Of a stretch of DNA of 35,025 nucleotides, positions 24,401 to 31,024 are shown piece by piece. Position 1 is the stretch's first letter; each line of letters begins with the position of its first letter. Position numbers and translations under genes: made by a program. Origin of the DNA: CAYJFG01 sp964369405 (GTDB lineage Bacteria > Bacillota > Clostridia > Oscillospirales > Acutalibacteraceae); the NCBI GenBank assembly GCA_964369405.1, contig CAYJGB010000019.1, forward strand, positions 1-35,025. Reading direction: 5' to 3'. The notes under the pieces were generated by a model, which saw only the letters and a list, made by a program, of their open reading frames with translations, was not told the origin of the DNA and did no database searches.

Positions 24401-24855
24401 ACTATAAAACTACCAAGAGTGTTATTGATGAGTTAAGACATCTTGAAAATGCTGGTATTACTCTACTTGTAAGCACAACTGACCCTAATATAACTCAAGA
24501 AAGCATATCAAAGGACTTTAATTTGTTTTACCGTAGTGTTAAAATTCTTCCAACTGACTTATCTAATATTTGTAAAGAAGAGATGTCTGTAAGAGAGGAA
24601 GAGTCAATAAGTTATATTGCAACTAGAGGTAGAGCATACTCACTGATTAGAGCAATTACAAGCTGTATAAAAATTAAAAATAACATCTCGATTGCAATTG
24701 CTATACAAAGTGTATCAATAATTTTAGGATTAATATTAATATCGATTATTGCACTGACAGCAGGGCTTTCAGGTCTTGGAGCTTTTGAGTTGTTCTTATA
24801 CGTTGGATTTTGGGCTGTTGCAACAGTTATAGCCCCATTATTAAGGAAAATATAA
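21463..24855 (+). CDS. Pseudo-P-type-ATPase membrane protein with long charged N-terminus
   Basis: The ~1130-residue product has two halves. Residues 1 to about 570 are a charged, Lys/Glu-rich, helix- and coil-prone region (repeats of EELKAEIKEELKAE type). From about 577 the protein follows the order of a heavy-metal P-type ATPase. There are several membrane spans, then CVAIPVCSLLAVNLPM where the CPC motif would be, then IMVDARELYPRGKVEL (Asp853) where the DKTGTLT phosphorylation loop would be. GERILIGNRELMKKYKI, MLITNYKTTKSVIDEL, LLVSTTDPNIT (in place of TGD) and two final spans follow. The K-T-G-T residues, the HP nucleotide motif, a TGE actuator and GDGxND are all absent, so ATP-driven transport is unlikely. 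GTG 21454 is an alternative start; ATG 21463 fits the AGGGTGA site better. A similar domain seems widespread in Clostridia. Function unknown. Confidence 0.8.
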   Translation: MDSKEKKSIIDRIKKLIYATEEQADNQQEDLSEDNKPIMEEIFSGEEDKNKIADIRRIREEKEAREKQEAAKKLKEELKAEIKEELKAEIIDKSEEKQPRSNENIIESILETVIKETKEEKLKKEQAKNKKEMTKAKAKKAVEVTQSEEKNETGSKEVEDKKDNNENKKQEKEIIEQAKQEDTTKEEDTTVINKETQSNQEDKTQDNSAQETQESSENSTQQPINATKGENDTNQNINYTISLTKKELEKAIKKAEKRQKKLIKQQINEEKKLIKQRKLEETLSSNALKANKGTQPIDNSFKSRFRIFLDFINDKSDEYAPDENLIVLEDIPTYKDDVMEQLQVDNRDKTKTDKPVKSEKTENKTDDRDTSNKAYKVPVMNIPIAKDVKKDASKLIEDKPDNKKSKKQTKSKINEIRSSLLFEKPSAKKLSEEDLQKLVINGQKVPEYVYETDVYKITLASDKIASSIKKEFDFYVKEELKKEKVQKSSTDEQESKVNVKKNDNNKNQSYSNKPYTPEKEDEHRTIKEKLFGSYRNVDEYADFASFKEEKEEVVEDYERSQDTRSVRAEINIIARNLIIKSIITGVIFAFSITLTMLQKYTPELIVNNVPNADIMVSIVNVLLLVLGISICHTAFFNGLKPLIWFKGNEDTAVAVASVAVFAQSIISIFDSQAFFTLERNLYLPIVLFALFLNSLGKAVVQLRIKDNFNFLSSENRKYTAKTLEKTKTAEKMIADTKATKPIIAYQRRTKFLSNFLKLSYTPDPSQTMAARFAPICTALAIVIAIVYGIVYNNPEDATSAMSAVLCVAIPVCSLLAVNLPMKRLCKKAVKLNSMIVGYPAVKEFGDTNAIMVDARELYPRGKVELIAVKIFDNIRADKAFVKVSAVLKMANTSLTYMFEEIITDKNVQLPHVDTVKYEDGMGLLSWVNGERILIGNRELMKKYKINLPSVDYEERNKDRERYKVTYIASSGNVIAMLITNYKTTKSVIDELRHLENAGITLLVSTTDPNITQESISKDFNLFYRSVKILPTDLSNICKEEMSVREEESISYIATRGRAYSLIRAITSCIKIKNNISIAIAIQSVSIILGLILISIIALTAGLSGLGAFELFLYVGFWAVATVIAPLLRKI

Positions 24856-24877
24856 AATATCAATCGGAGTGATTAAA

Positions 24878-25528
24878 ATGAAAATAGCACCATCGTTACT
24901 AGCTTGTGATTTTTCTAATATTTCTTATGAAGTAAAAAGAATGGAAGAAGCGGGAGCAGATTATTTACACTTAGATGTAATGGACGGGCATTTTGTGCCA
25001 AACATAACATTTGGACCAGACATAATAGCGTTTGCACGAAAGCACACTAAACTATTATTTGATGTTCATTTAATGATAGACCACCCATATGATTATATTG
25101 ATAATTTTGTAAATGCTGGAGCAGATATTATAACTTTTCATATTGAAGCAAAATCAGATATTAAAAAGACAATAGAAAAAATAAAATCGCATGGAGTTAA
25201 AGCAGGATTAGTAATAAAGCCTAAAACCTCTTACAAAGAGGTTTTGCCATACCTAGATATGATAGATATGGTGTTAATAATGACAGTAGAGCCTGGTTTT
25301 GGTGGGCAGTCATTTATGGAGGATATGTTAAGTAAAGTAACAAACTTAAAAGAAGAGATAAATAAAAGGCAACTAAGTGTTTTAATTGAAGCTGATGGAG
25401 GAATAAACGAGAGCACAATCGAGAAAACTCATTTAGCAGGTGTTGATATAGCAGTGTCTGGAACTGGTGTTTTTAAAGCGAGGGAAGCAAAAATTGCTAT
25501 AGATAATTTAAAAGATTTGTGCAAGTAA
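24878..25528 (+). CDS. rpe: Ribulose-phosphate 3-epimerase
   Basis: The 216-residue product is a complete TIM-barrel epimerase that interconverts ribulose 5-phosphate and xylulose 5-phosphate in the pentose phosphate pathway. It has the start KIAPSLLACDFSNI, the metal and catalytic motif HLDVMDGHFVPNITFG, FDVHLMI, MTVEPGFGGQSF, and the second catalytic Asp in EADGGINE, with the phosphate loop AVSGTGVF. All key residues are present. ATG 24878 has CGGAGTGA just upstream; GTG 24869 in frame lies inside that site. It is the last gene of the rlmB run. Confidence 0.96.
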   Translation: MKIAPSLLACDFSNISYEVKRMEEAGADYLHLDVMDGHFVPNITFGPDIIAFARKHTKLLFDVHLMIDHPYDYIDNFVNAGADIITFHIEAKSDIKKTIEKIKSHGVKAGLVIKPKTSYKEVLPYLDMIDMVLIMTVEPGFGGQSFMEDMLSKVTNLKEEINKRQLSVLIEADGGINESTIEKTHLAGVDIAVSGTGVFKAREAKIAIDNLKDLCK

Positions 25529-25559
25529 GTTTTTTTTGTTTCAAATAATATATACTATA

Positions 25560-25605
25560 AATAGGACTATCGCCAATGAAATTAATCATTGGCGATAGTC
25601 CTATT
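25560..25605. repeat. Perfect 20-bp inverted repeat after rpe
   Basis: Two perfectly complementary 20-nt arms (25560-25579 and 25586-25605; sequence AATAGGACTATCGCCAATGA and its complement) enclose AATTAA. It lies between convergent rpe and the ATP-grasp gene. Neither strand has a proper T-run after the stem, so it may stop transcription only weakly. Its GACTATCGC/GCGATAGTC core resembles the hairpins at 6145 and 28893. Confidence 0.85.
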
Positions 25606-25658
25606 CTTGTGGAGAATCAATCTATTTTAATTAGAAAAGAAAGGATATAAGCTGTAAT

Positions 25659-26669
25659 TTATGCCAGTGTCAAACAATTTATATGTTTGTTAAACTCTGG
25701 TAACATGCCTGTTTTGTTTGGTGTATGTGCTGGCAACTGTAAAATATCGTGTCCAGGGTGACAGTTTCCCTCTACCAATACTGGCCCTTGTGGGGTGATT
25801 GCTATATCCCACCCTACATAACCTACTTCTGGTATTACTTTTGATATTTCTTTTACTAATTTTATTGTTTCTTTCCAATAAGGTATATGCACTCCTTCAA
25901 TTTTAAAATTAGTAATTGGGTGTTCTTCGTATGTTTGCATATTTTTATCGTATCCTACACCGCTTATTATTCCTGTTTTTATATTTATTGGTGCTGCCAT
26001 TCCTCCAGCATTTATATTATCTATTGGTTTTTTGCTATTTCCTATCCTTATAAAACTATATACTATATTTCCTTTAATTGTAGTTATCCTCATGGTGTTT
26101 ACGGAATATGGGTTTATATCATTAATATCCTCGTGTTGCTCTATCACCTCTTCTATTATCATTGGTGACTTTTTCATTATATAGTCATACAAATCTTTTA
26201 CACTCTTATATTCTTTTATCGTGATTTTTTCCACATCTACGCCACAACTACCGTTATTTGGCTTGATAATTATTTCTTTCTTTTTAGCAACAAATTTTTC
26301 AAATTCCTCAAAATTTAGCCCTTGAGTAAAAAGCCATTTTCTGCCTATATACGCTTCAAATATCTTTAGAAATTCATTTTTATTGTCAAATTTTCTATAA
26401 CTACTTGCGTTATTCAATTTCTTTACAAAATTATTATTTATACCTCTTGTTATATATGTTTTTCTTTGTTCTCTTGTTAGGCTATAAAATTCGTAAAGTA
26501 AGTAATCTTTATATCCACAACCGTAAGCTAAACCACAATATACTATATCAAAGAACACAACTATTACATTCTTATTGCAAATTTCGCTTGCTTCCTTTAC
26601 TGCTTCAAATAGTTTAGAAAAATCCATTTTAAATATACATCTTATTATATATTTGATTTTATTAAACAC
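25659..26669 (-). CDS. Sugar-transfer-associated ATP-grasp protein
   Basis: The 336-residue product fits the ATPgrasp_ST family (PF14397). It has the N-terminal helical part, the ATP-binding Lys in EIIIKPNNGSCGVDVEKI, the EEVIEQHEDINDINPYSVNT loop, TMRITTIKG, and the metal-binding VGYVGWDIAITPQGPVLVEG with NCHPGHDILQLP. Such enzymes couple ATP hydrolysis to forming a carboxylate-amine or -thiol bond and often sit near polysaccharide genes; here no such cluster surrounds it. A longer frame opens at 26708, but GTG 26667-26669 follows GAGGTG and is preferred. It is a single-gene unit convergent with rpe and divergent from the two-component system. Substrate unknown. Confidence 0.8.
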   Translation of the reverse strand: MFNKIKYIIRCIFKMDFSKLFEAVKEASEICNKNVIVVFFDIVYCGLAYGCGYKDYLLYEFYSLTREQRKTYITRGINNNFVKKLNNASSYRKFDNKNEFLKIFEAYIGRKWLFTQGLNFEEFEKFVAKKKEIIIKPNNGSCGVDVEKITIKEYKSVKDLYDYIMKKSPMIIEEVIEQHEDINDINPYSVNTMRITTIKGNIVYSFIRIGNSKKPIDNINAGGMAAPINIKTGIISGVGYDKNMQTYEEHPITNFKIEGVHIPYWKETIKLVKEISKVIPEVGYVGWDIAITPQGPVLVEGNCHPGHDILQLPAHTPNKTGMLPEFNKHINCLTLA

Positions 26670-26703
26670 AATATCACCTCTAAAAATATAATTTAATTTG
26701 TAC

Positions 26704-26730
26704 AACACTTAAAGTGTTAACTAGATTATA
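26704..26730 (-). promoter_or_regulatory. -10 element and dyad before the ATP-grasp gene
   Basis: A minus-strand TATAAT (26725-26730) is followed, at the predicted start site, by AACACTT-A-AAGTGTT (26704-26718), a perfect 7-bp dyad that could be an operator. The -35 is poor. Confidence 0.35.
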
Positions 26731-26736
26731 ATTCTT

Positions 26737-26769
26737 AAAACTTAAATCTACTTTAAAGTTTAAGTTTTT
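26737..26769 (+). repeat. Inverted repeat with T-run upstream of the response regulator
   Basis: AAAACTTAAA (26737-26746) and TTTAAGTTTT (26759-26768) pair around a 12-nt loop and are followed by a T-rich stretch. It is terminator-like on the plus strand, but no plus-strand gene ends here. With the dyad at 26704 and the promoter at 26815, it is the only structure in the 310-nt gap. Confidence 0.4.
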
Positions 26770-26814
26770 ATTTATATAAAATAAATCAATTATAATTGTT
26801 CTTTTGAAATTTGT

Positions 26815-26843
26815 TTTACATTGTTATCTTGCTATGTTATAAT
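26815..26843 (+). promoter_or_regulatory. Promoter of the two-component system
   Basis: TTTACA (26815-26820), exact 17-nt spacer, TATAAT (26838-26843). The leader to the ATG is about 130 nt, AT-rich, with no recognisable riboswitch. Confidence 0.65.
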
Positions 26844-26979
26844 CAATTTAAATCTACAAATTTTACTATTAAGTATTAATTTATTATATGAAAATAAAAA
26901 TAAACAATACGTCATTTTATTACAATTTTTAAAGTACATTTAAACATACATTTTTATAATTGCTATTGAGGTGATATTT

Positions 26980-27657
26980 ATGAGAATTTTATTATGCGAA
27001 GATGAAAAAGCACTATCTAATGCACTTGTTAAAATACTTAAACATTATAACTATTCAGTTGACGCCGTTTATAACGGAGAAGAGGCTCTTGATTATCTTG
27101 AAGCTGAGAATTATGACGCTGTGATTTTAGATATTATGATGCCTAAAATCGATGGCTTAACTGTACTTAAAACAATACGAGAAGAAGGCAACTATATACC
27201 TGTAATAATGCTTACAGCAAAATCACAAATAGATGATAAAGTAACGGGGCTTGACTTGGGAGCAAATGATTATCTAACTAAACCGTTCGATATAAAGGAG
27301 CTCTTAGCAAGAATTAGAGCAATAACACGAAGTGAAACTACAAGTAACACATCAATACTAACATTTGGAGATATAAGTTTAAATCAAAAAACTTTTGATT
27401 TATATACAGATGAAAATTCAATAAAAATCTCTGGGAAAGAGTATCAAATGTTAGAAATGTTATTGATTAACAAAAATCACGTTATACCTACTGAACAGTT
27501 TATGGATAAAATTTGGGGATATAATAGCGATACAGATTTAAATGTAGTATGGGTATATATATCGTATCTTAGAAAAAAACTAAACACTATAAATTCAACA
27601 ATAAAAATTAAAGCAATTAGAAACACAGGGTACACTTTGGAGGATTCAAATGCTTAA
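26980..27657 (+). CDS. OmpR/PhoB-family response regulator
   Basis: The 225-residue product has a receiver domain with the acidic pocket (E7, D8), phospho-acceptor Asp51 in AVILDIMMPKIDG, the switch Thr in IMLTAKS and Lys in YLTKPFDIKELLAR. A winged-helix DNA-binding domain follows (KISGKEYQMLEMLLIN, VVWVYISYLRKKL, IRNTGYTLE). ATG 26980 follows GAGGTGA by 5 nt; a GTG at 26971 lies inside that site. The stop overlaps the start of the histidine kinase gene by 8 nt, so the two are translationally coupled. Regulon unknown. Confidence 0.95.
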   Translation: MRILLCEDEKALSNALVKILKHYNYSVDAVYNGEEALDYLEAENYDAVILDIMMPKIDGLTVLKTIREEGNYIPVIMLTAKSQIDDKVTGLDLGANDYLTKPFDIKELLARIRAITRSETTSNTSILTFGDISLNQKTFDLYTDENSIKISGKEYQMLEMLLINKNHVIPTEQFMDKIWGYNSDTDLNVVWVYISYLRKKLNTINSTIKIKAIRNTGYTLEDSNA

Positions 27658-28861
27658 AAAACTTCAAAAGAAATTCGTTTTTTTTACAACATTAATTAGT
27701 GTAATAGTAATGATTTCTATAGCTATTACAATAAATATTGTAAATTATACTTCTATGATTAATAAAGCTGACTTAGTTTTAAATATGATAGCTGATGATG
27801 ATTTAAAAGAAAAAAACAACTTTAGACCTAGACCACAAATATCTAAGGAAATAGCATATACAACTAGATTTTTTGAAGTAATAATTGATGAAGATGAAAA
27901 CGTTGAAAAGATAGACACAAAAAACATCTCTTACATATCTGCACAAGATGCAATGGATTATGTAGATAAGACGAACAAAAGCAGCTCTGATAATGGTACA
28001 ATAGATGAGTTTAGATATATAGTTATAGAGGAAAATGATAGGAAAACATATATCTTTCTGGACATAGAACAAGAACTACTTAACTTTTACAACTATTTAT
28101 TTTATTCTGTAATCGTATTGTTTATTGCTCTTATATTGATTTTTATATTATCGATTGTATTTTCTAAAAAAGTTGTATCTCCGATAGCACAAAGCCATCA
28201 AAGGCAAAAACAGTTTATAACTGATGTTAGTCATGAGTTTAAAACACCACTCGCAATTATAAATGCAGATTGTGATGTTATAGAGATAGATAATGGAGAA
28301 ACTGAATGGACCGATAGCATAAAAAATCAAGTTGATAGATTAAATAATCTTGTGGAAAATTTAATTTCATTAACTAGACTAGATGAGGATAGCGTTAAAT
28401 TAAATAAAGAGAATTTTTCACTAACAGATACAGTAAAAAGAGTAACAAACAATTTTTCACCAACTATATATAGTAACAATTTAACTATAGACGGTGATGT
28501 AACAGACAATATGATAATATATGGTGATGAAAAAGCGATATATAATCTATTATCTGTACTGACAGAAAATGCTATAAAGTATACCACTAGTGGAGGTACT
28601 ATCTTTGTAAGCCTATACGAAAAAAATAAAAAAGTAATTTTTACTATAGAAAATCCATGCGATTCAATAGAAATCGGAACTCATAATAATTGGTTCGAAA
28701 GATTTTACAGAGAAGATGATTCACGAAATAGCGAAAGTAAAAGTTTTGGTATTGGTCTATCTATAGCCAAAGCCATATGCGATAAACATAATGCTAAAAT
28801 ATCAGCAGAAAGTAAAACAGGGAATGAAATAGTATTTACAATTGTTTTTAAAATAGAATAA
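27650..28861 (+). CDS. Sensor histidine kinase paired with the OmpR-type regulator
   Basis: The 403-residue product has two membrane spans (about 10-35 and 145-170) flanking an extracytoplasmic domain of about 110 residues without a recognised fold. The H-box is QFITDVSHEFKTPLAIINAD (His195), with LVENLISLTRLDED as second dimerisation helix. The ATPase domain has the N-box LTENAIKYTTSGG and the G-box SFGIGLSIAKAICDKHNAK. A clear HAMP domain is missing; only about 20 residues join the second span to the H-box. It resembles the small Clostridia kinases of the VanS/CssS type. The ligand is unknown; the convergent YdbS/YdbT genes downstream are on the opposite strand. Confidence 0.92.
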   Translation: MLKKLQKKFVFFTTLISVIVMISIAITINIVNYTSMINKADLVLNMIADDDLKEKNNFRPRPQISKEIAYTTRFFEVIIDEDENVEKIDTKNISYISAQDAMDYVDKTNKSSSDNGTIDEFRYIVIEENDRKTYIFLDIEQELLNFYNYLFYSVIVLFIALILIFILSIVFSKKVVSPIAQSHQRQKQFITDVSHEFKTPLAIINADCDVIEIDNGETEWTDSIKNQVDRLNNLVENLISLTRLDEDSVKLNKENFSLTDTVKRVTNNFSPTIYSNNLTIDGDVTDNMIIYGDEKAIYNLLSVLTENAIKYTTSGGTIFVSLYEKNKKVIFTIENPCDSIEIGTHNNWFERFYREDDSRNSESKSFGIGLSIAKAICDKHNAKISAESKTGNEIVFTIVFKIE

Positions 28862-28892
28862 AAGCTTAACTGTTTAAAACAACAATTTTAAT

Positions 28893-28932
28893 GGGGCTGT
28901 CACAGATGATGTTACTCATGTGCGATAGCCCC
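28893..28932. terminator. Hairpin between the histidine kinase and YdbT-like genes
   Basis: GGGGCTGTC (28893-28901) pairs with GATAGCCCC (28924-28932; one G-U pair) around CAGATGATGTTACTCA. It serves both convergent genes and lies directly against the stop codon of the YdbT-like gene. The sequence is homologous, loop included, to 6145-6178. Confidence 0.7.
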
Positions 28933-28933
28933 G

Positions 28934-30391
28934 TTATTTACTATTTTGTGCTATAAATTTTATCGCATTATCATACTCTAAGTGTCTTACTATATATTTT
29001 GTTTTCTTTTCTCCGTATATATATAGTATTATATGTGCACTCTTTGTAATCTGTTGCATTATACTTTGTCTTATTTCTATTTGTTGTACTTTATCGCTTT
29101 TAATTCTATTTTCTATTATATTCATTCTTACAAATCCTGTAGATATATATCCAGATGTAGTCATAACAAGTTTTGTTTTTTTGTATGCTACTATTCTAAA
29201 TATTAACCACACAACCATTAAAAATACAAATAATATTAAACTTAAATCTAATATCTCTATTAGTACACCAACATCAAGTAAAATTTTATATACTGGAAAA
29301 GCTAGTCCTAAACACAATAGTGGTAATAATAGAAAACTTATTAATCTTTTTAATTGTGGTCGGATTTCTCTTATAACATCTTCTTTATCGCTACACACAT
29401 TACATAATATTTTTTCTAACTTTTTATTGTTCTCTACTGCTATTAATAAACTCTTATCCCCTTTTGTCTTTCCGACTCCTATCGTGTTGATATACACACT
29501 TTTTAATTTGAATAATAACATAAGTATACTCTGCTTTATTGTTATAGAGTTTATATGTTCTATATTAGTTGCAAATATCGCTCTTCCAATTAATCCTCTT
29601 TTTATAAACAACACTTTATCGTATATCTCAAACGAAAATCTTCCATATCTAAATATTTGCACTACTAATGCTACTACATAACCAAATACTAATATACCTG
29701 CTATATAGGCTGTTGTTGGTGGCAACCCAATGGACGCTATATATACTGCTATATTTACGCCGTCATATAAATGCTCGCTGTACTCTTGTCCTAAAATTGC
29801 ACCAGAATTTCTGACAAATGGTGCAAAAATAAGCAATCCTGTTATAGAATTAGACCATGTTAGTGCCATTATAAATATTCTGAAAATTGAACTCTTATAT
29901 TTGTAATCATAATTTTTTGATACTTTAAAAATTGATTTCATTACTGCTAATGTTTGCTTGTAAGTTAGTAAAATATAAAAATCGTTTTTTTTCTTTATTA
30001 CACCAGCAGTGTCAATATAAATTCTTGCACAGTTAAAAATTGCTGGTAACACGTTTTTATAGACTAGTACAGATGTTATATTATTATACGGAATAGTGTT
30101 TTTTCTCTTTAGAAAATAACCTTTTTTTAAATGCAGATTGTTTTTTGATAAACTATAAAATGTTCTTTCATAGTCCATAAAAGCAAAAAACACTATGATT
30201 ATTATAAATAATATATTAAATCCTAAGTTTGTAATAGTTGCTAATATGTTAGTTGGATTGTAAAGTAAACTCTGAATTACTGGAATAATAAGCAAAAATG
30301 CAAAACGATAAAGTGACGTAAACACTGTATATGGGTGAGTACGTTTGTATATTCTCCTTTTCCCTTTGCTCAAATCTACTTTACTACTCAA
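28934..30391 (-). CDS. YdbT-like membrane protein with bacterial PH (bPH2) domains
   Basis: The 485-residue product alternates membrane-span pairs with three bPH2-type beta domains, as in Bacillus YdbT. The first is ERTFYSLSKNNLHLKKGYFL with NTIPYNNITSVLVYKN, the second SFEIYDKVLFIKRGLIGRAI with ATNIEHINSITIKQS, the third KLVMTTSGYISTGFVRMNII with KSDKVQQIEIRQSIMQQ. In each, 'GxxxxxxxxIPxxxIxxVxxxx' is the typical pattern. YdbS/YdbT pairs were linked to resistance to antimicrobial peptides in Bacillus, but their molecular role is open. The TTG start follows AAAGGTG by 8 nt and lies 14 nt after the stop of the YdbS-like gene, so they form one unit. Well recognised as a family. Confidence 0.85.
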   Translation of the reverse strand: MSSKVDLSKGKRRIYKRTHPYTVFTSLYRFAFLLIIPVIQSLLYNPTNILATITNLGFNILFIIIIVFFAFMDYERTFYSLSKNNLHLKKGYFLKRKNTIPYNNITSVLVYKNVLPAIFNCARIYIDTAGVIKKKNDFYILLTYKQTLAVMKSIFKVSKNYDYKYKSSIFRIFIMALTWSNSITGLLIFAPFVRNSGAILGQEYSEHLYDGVNIAVYIASIGLPPTTAYIAGILVFGYVVALVVQIFRYGRFSFEIYDKVLFIKRGLIGRAIFATNIEHINSITIKQSILMLLFKLKSVYINTIGVGKTKGDKSLLIAVENNKKLEKILCNVCSDKEDVIREIRPQLKRLISFLLLPLLCLGLAFPVYKILLDVGVLIEILDLSLILFVFLMVVWLIFRIVAYKKTKLVMTTSGYISTGFVRMNIIENRIKSDKVQQIEIRQSIMQQITKSAHIILYIYGEKKTKYIVRHLEYDNAIKFIAQNSK

Positions 30392-30405
30392 TTTATAAAC
30401 ACCTT

Positions 30406-30837
30406 TCAGTTAAATTTCTCTATGCTTTTCTTTATGAGCTGAATATCTGCCCTTGATATACAATCTATAAATAATTTTGAACCAGCTGTATATAAATTTA
30501 AAGAATATAATTTTTTTCTTCTTTGTATAGGTGACTGTATTTCTTGTGCAAATTGAATTTTCTTAAAGTCTAATTTAATATGCTTATAAAATATAAATCC
30601 TTTTACTACTGTTATACATTCATCTTCTATAGTGTAGCAGTAGTTTTTATATAGCTTTGGAAGATATATAAACATATATATAGGATACGATACGATACTC
30701 ACCACTCCTAATGTTAAAGCCAAAACTGGCATAAAAACATATAAAAACCCAGACAAAAATGCAACTAAAATTAATAAACCAGTTGCTCTTATTCTCCATA
30801 TTTTTATATATTCGCTTGACGGCTTAAATGTTTTCAT
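30406..30837 (-). CDS. YdbS-like membrane protein with one bacterial PH domain
   Basis: The 143-residue product has two adjacent spans (about 15-55: IRATGLLILVAFLSGFLYVF and ALTLGVVSIVSYPIYMFIYL) followed by one bPH2 domain (CYTIEDECITVVKGFIFYKH, LDFKKIQFAQEIQSPIQRR). This is the standard layout of YdbS, the partner of YdbT. A longer frame starts at 30855, but ATG 30837 has AAGGA 8 nt upstream. It is the first gene of the pair and diverges from purL. Confidence 0.82.
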   Translation of the reverse strand: MKTFKPSSEYIKIWRIRATGLLILVAFLSGFLYVFMPVLALTLGVVSIVSYPIYMFIYLPKLYKNYCYTIEDECITVVKGFIFYKHIKLDFKKIQFAQEIQSPIQRRKKLYSLNLYTAGSKLFIDCISRADIQLIKKSIEKFN

Positions 30838-30958
30838 AAAATCTATCCTTAACACTATATTTTTATCTATTCATAGTATAGTTTACATTTCTATTATAGT
30901 CAATAAAAATAAAATTACTAATTTTCATTCTAATACTTATATAAAATCAAGTTTTTAA

Positions 30959-30987
30959 TTGTAAAATTACTTTTGTTATGGTAGAAT
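30959..30987 (+). promoter_or_regulatory. Promoter of purL
   Basis: TTGTAA (30959-30964), exact 17-nt spacer, TAGAAT (30982-30987), 37 nt before the ATG. The leader is too short for a purine riboswitch, and none is visible further upstream. Confidence 0.55.
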
Positions 30988-31024
30988 TAAAATCGAAATA
31001 AAATTTTTGTACGGGGGTTTTAAA

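Noticed and set aside
30856..31024. Purine riboswitch before purL
   Set aside because: The conserved core sequences and paired loops are absent and the leader from the predicted promoter is only about 30 nt.
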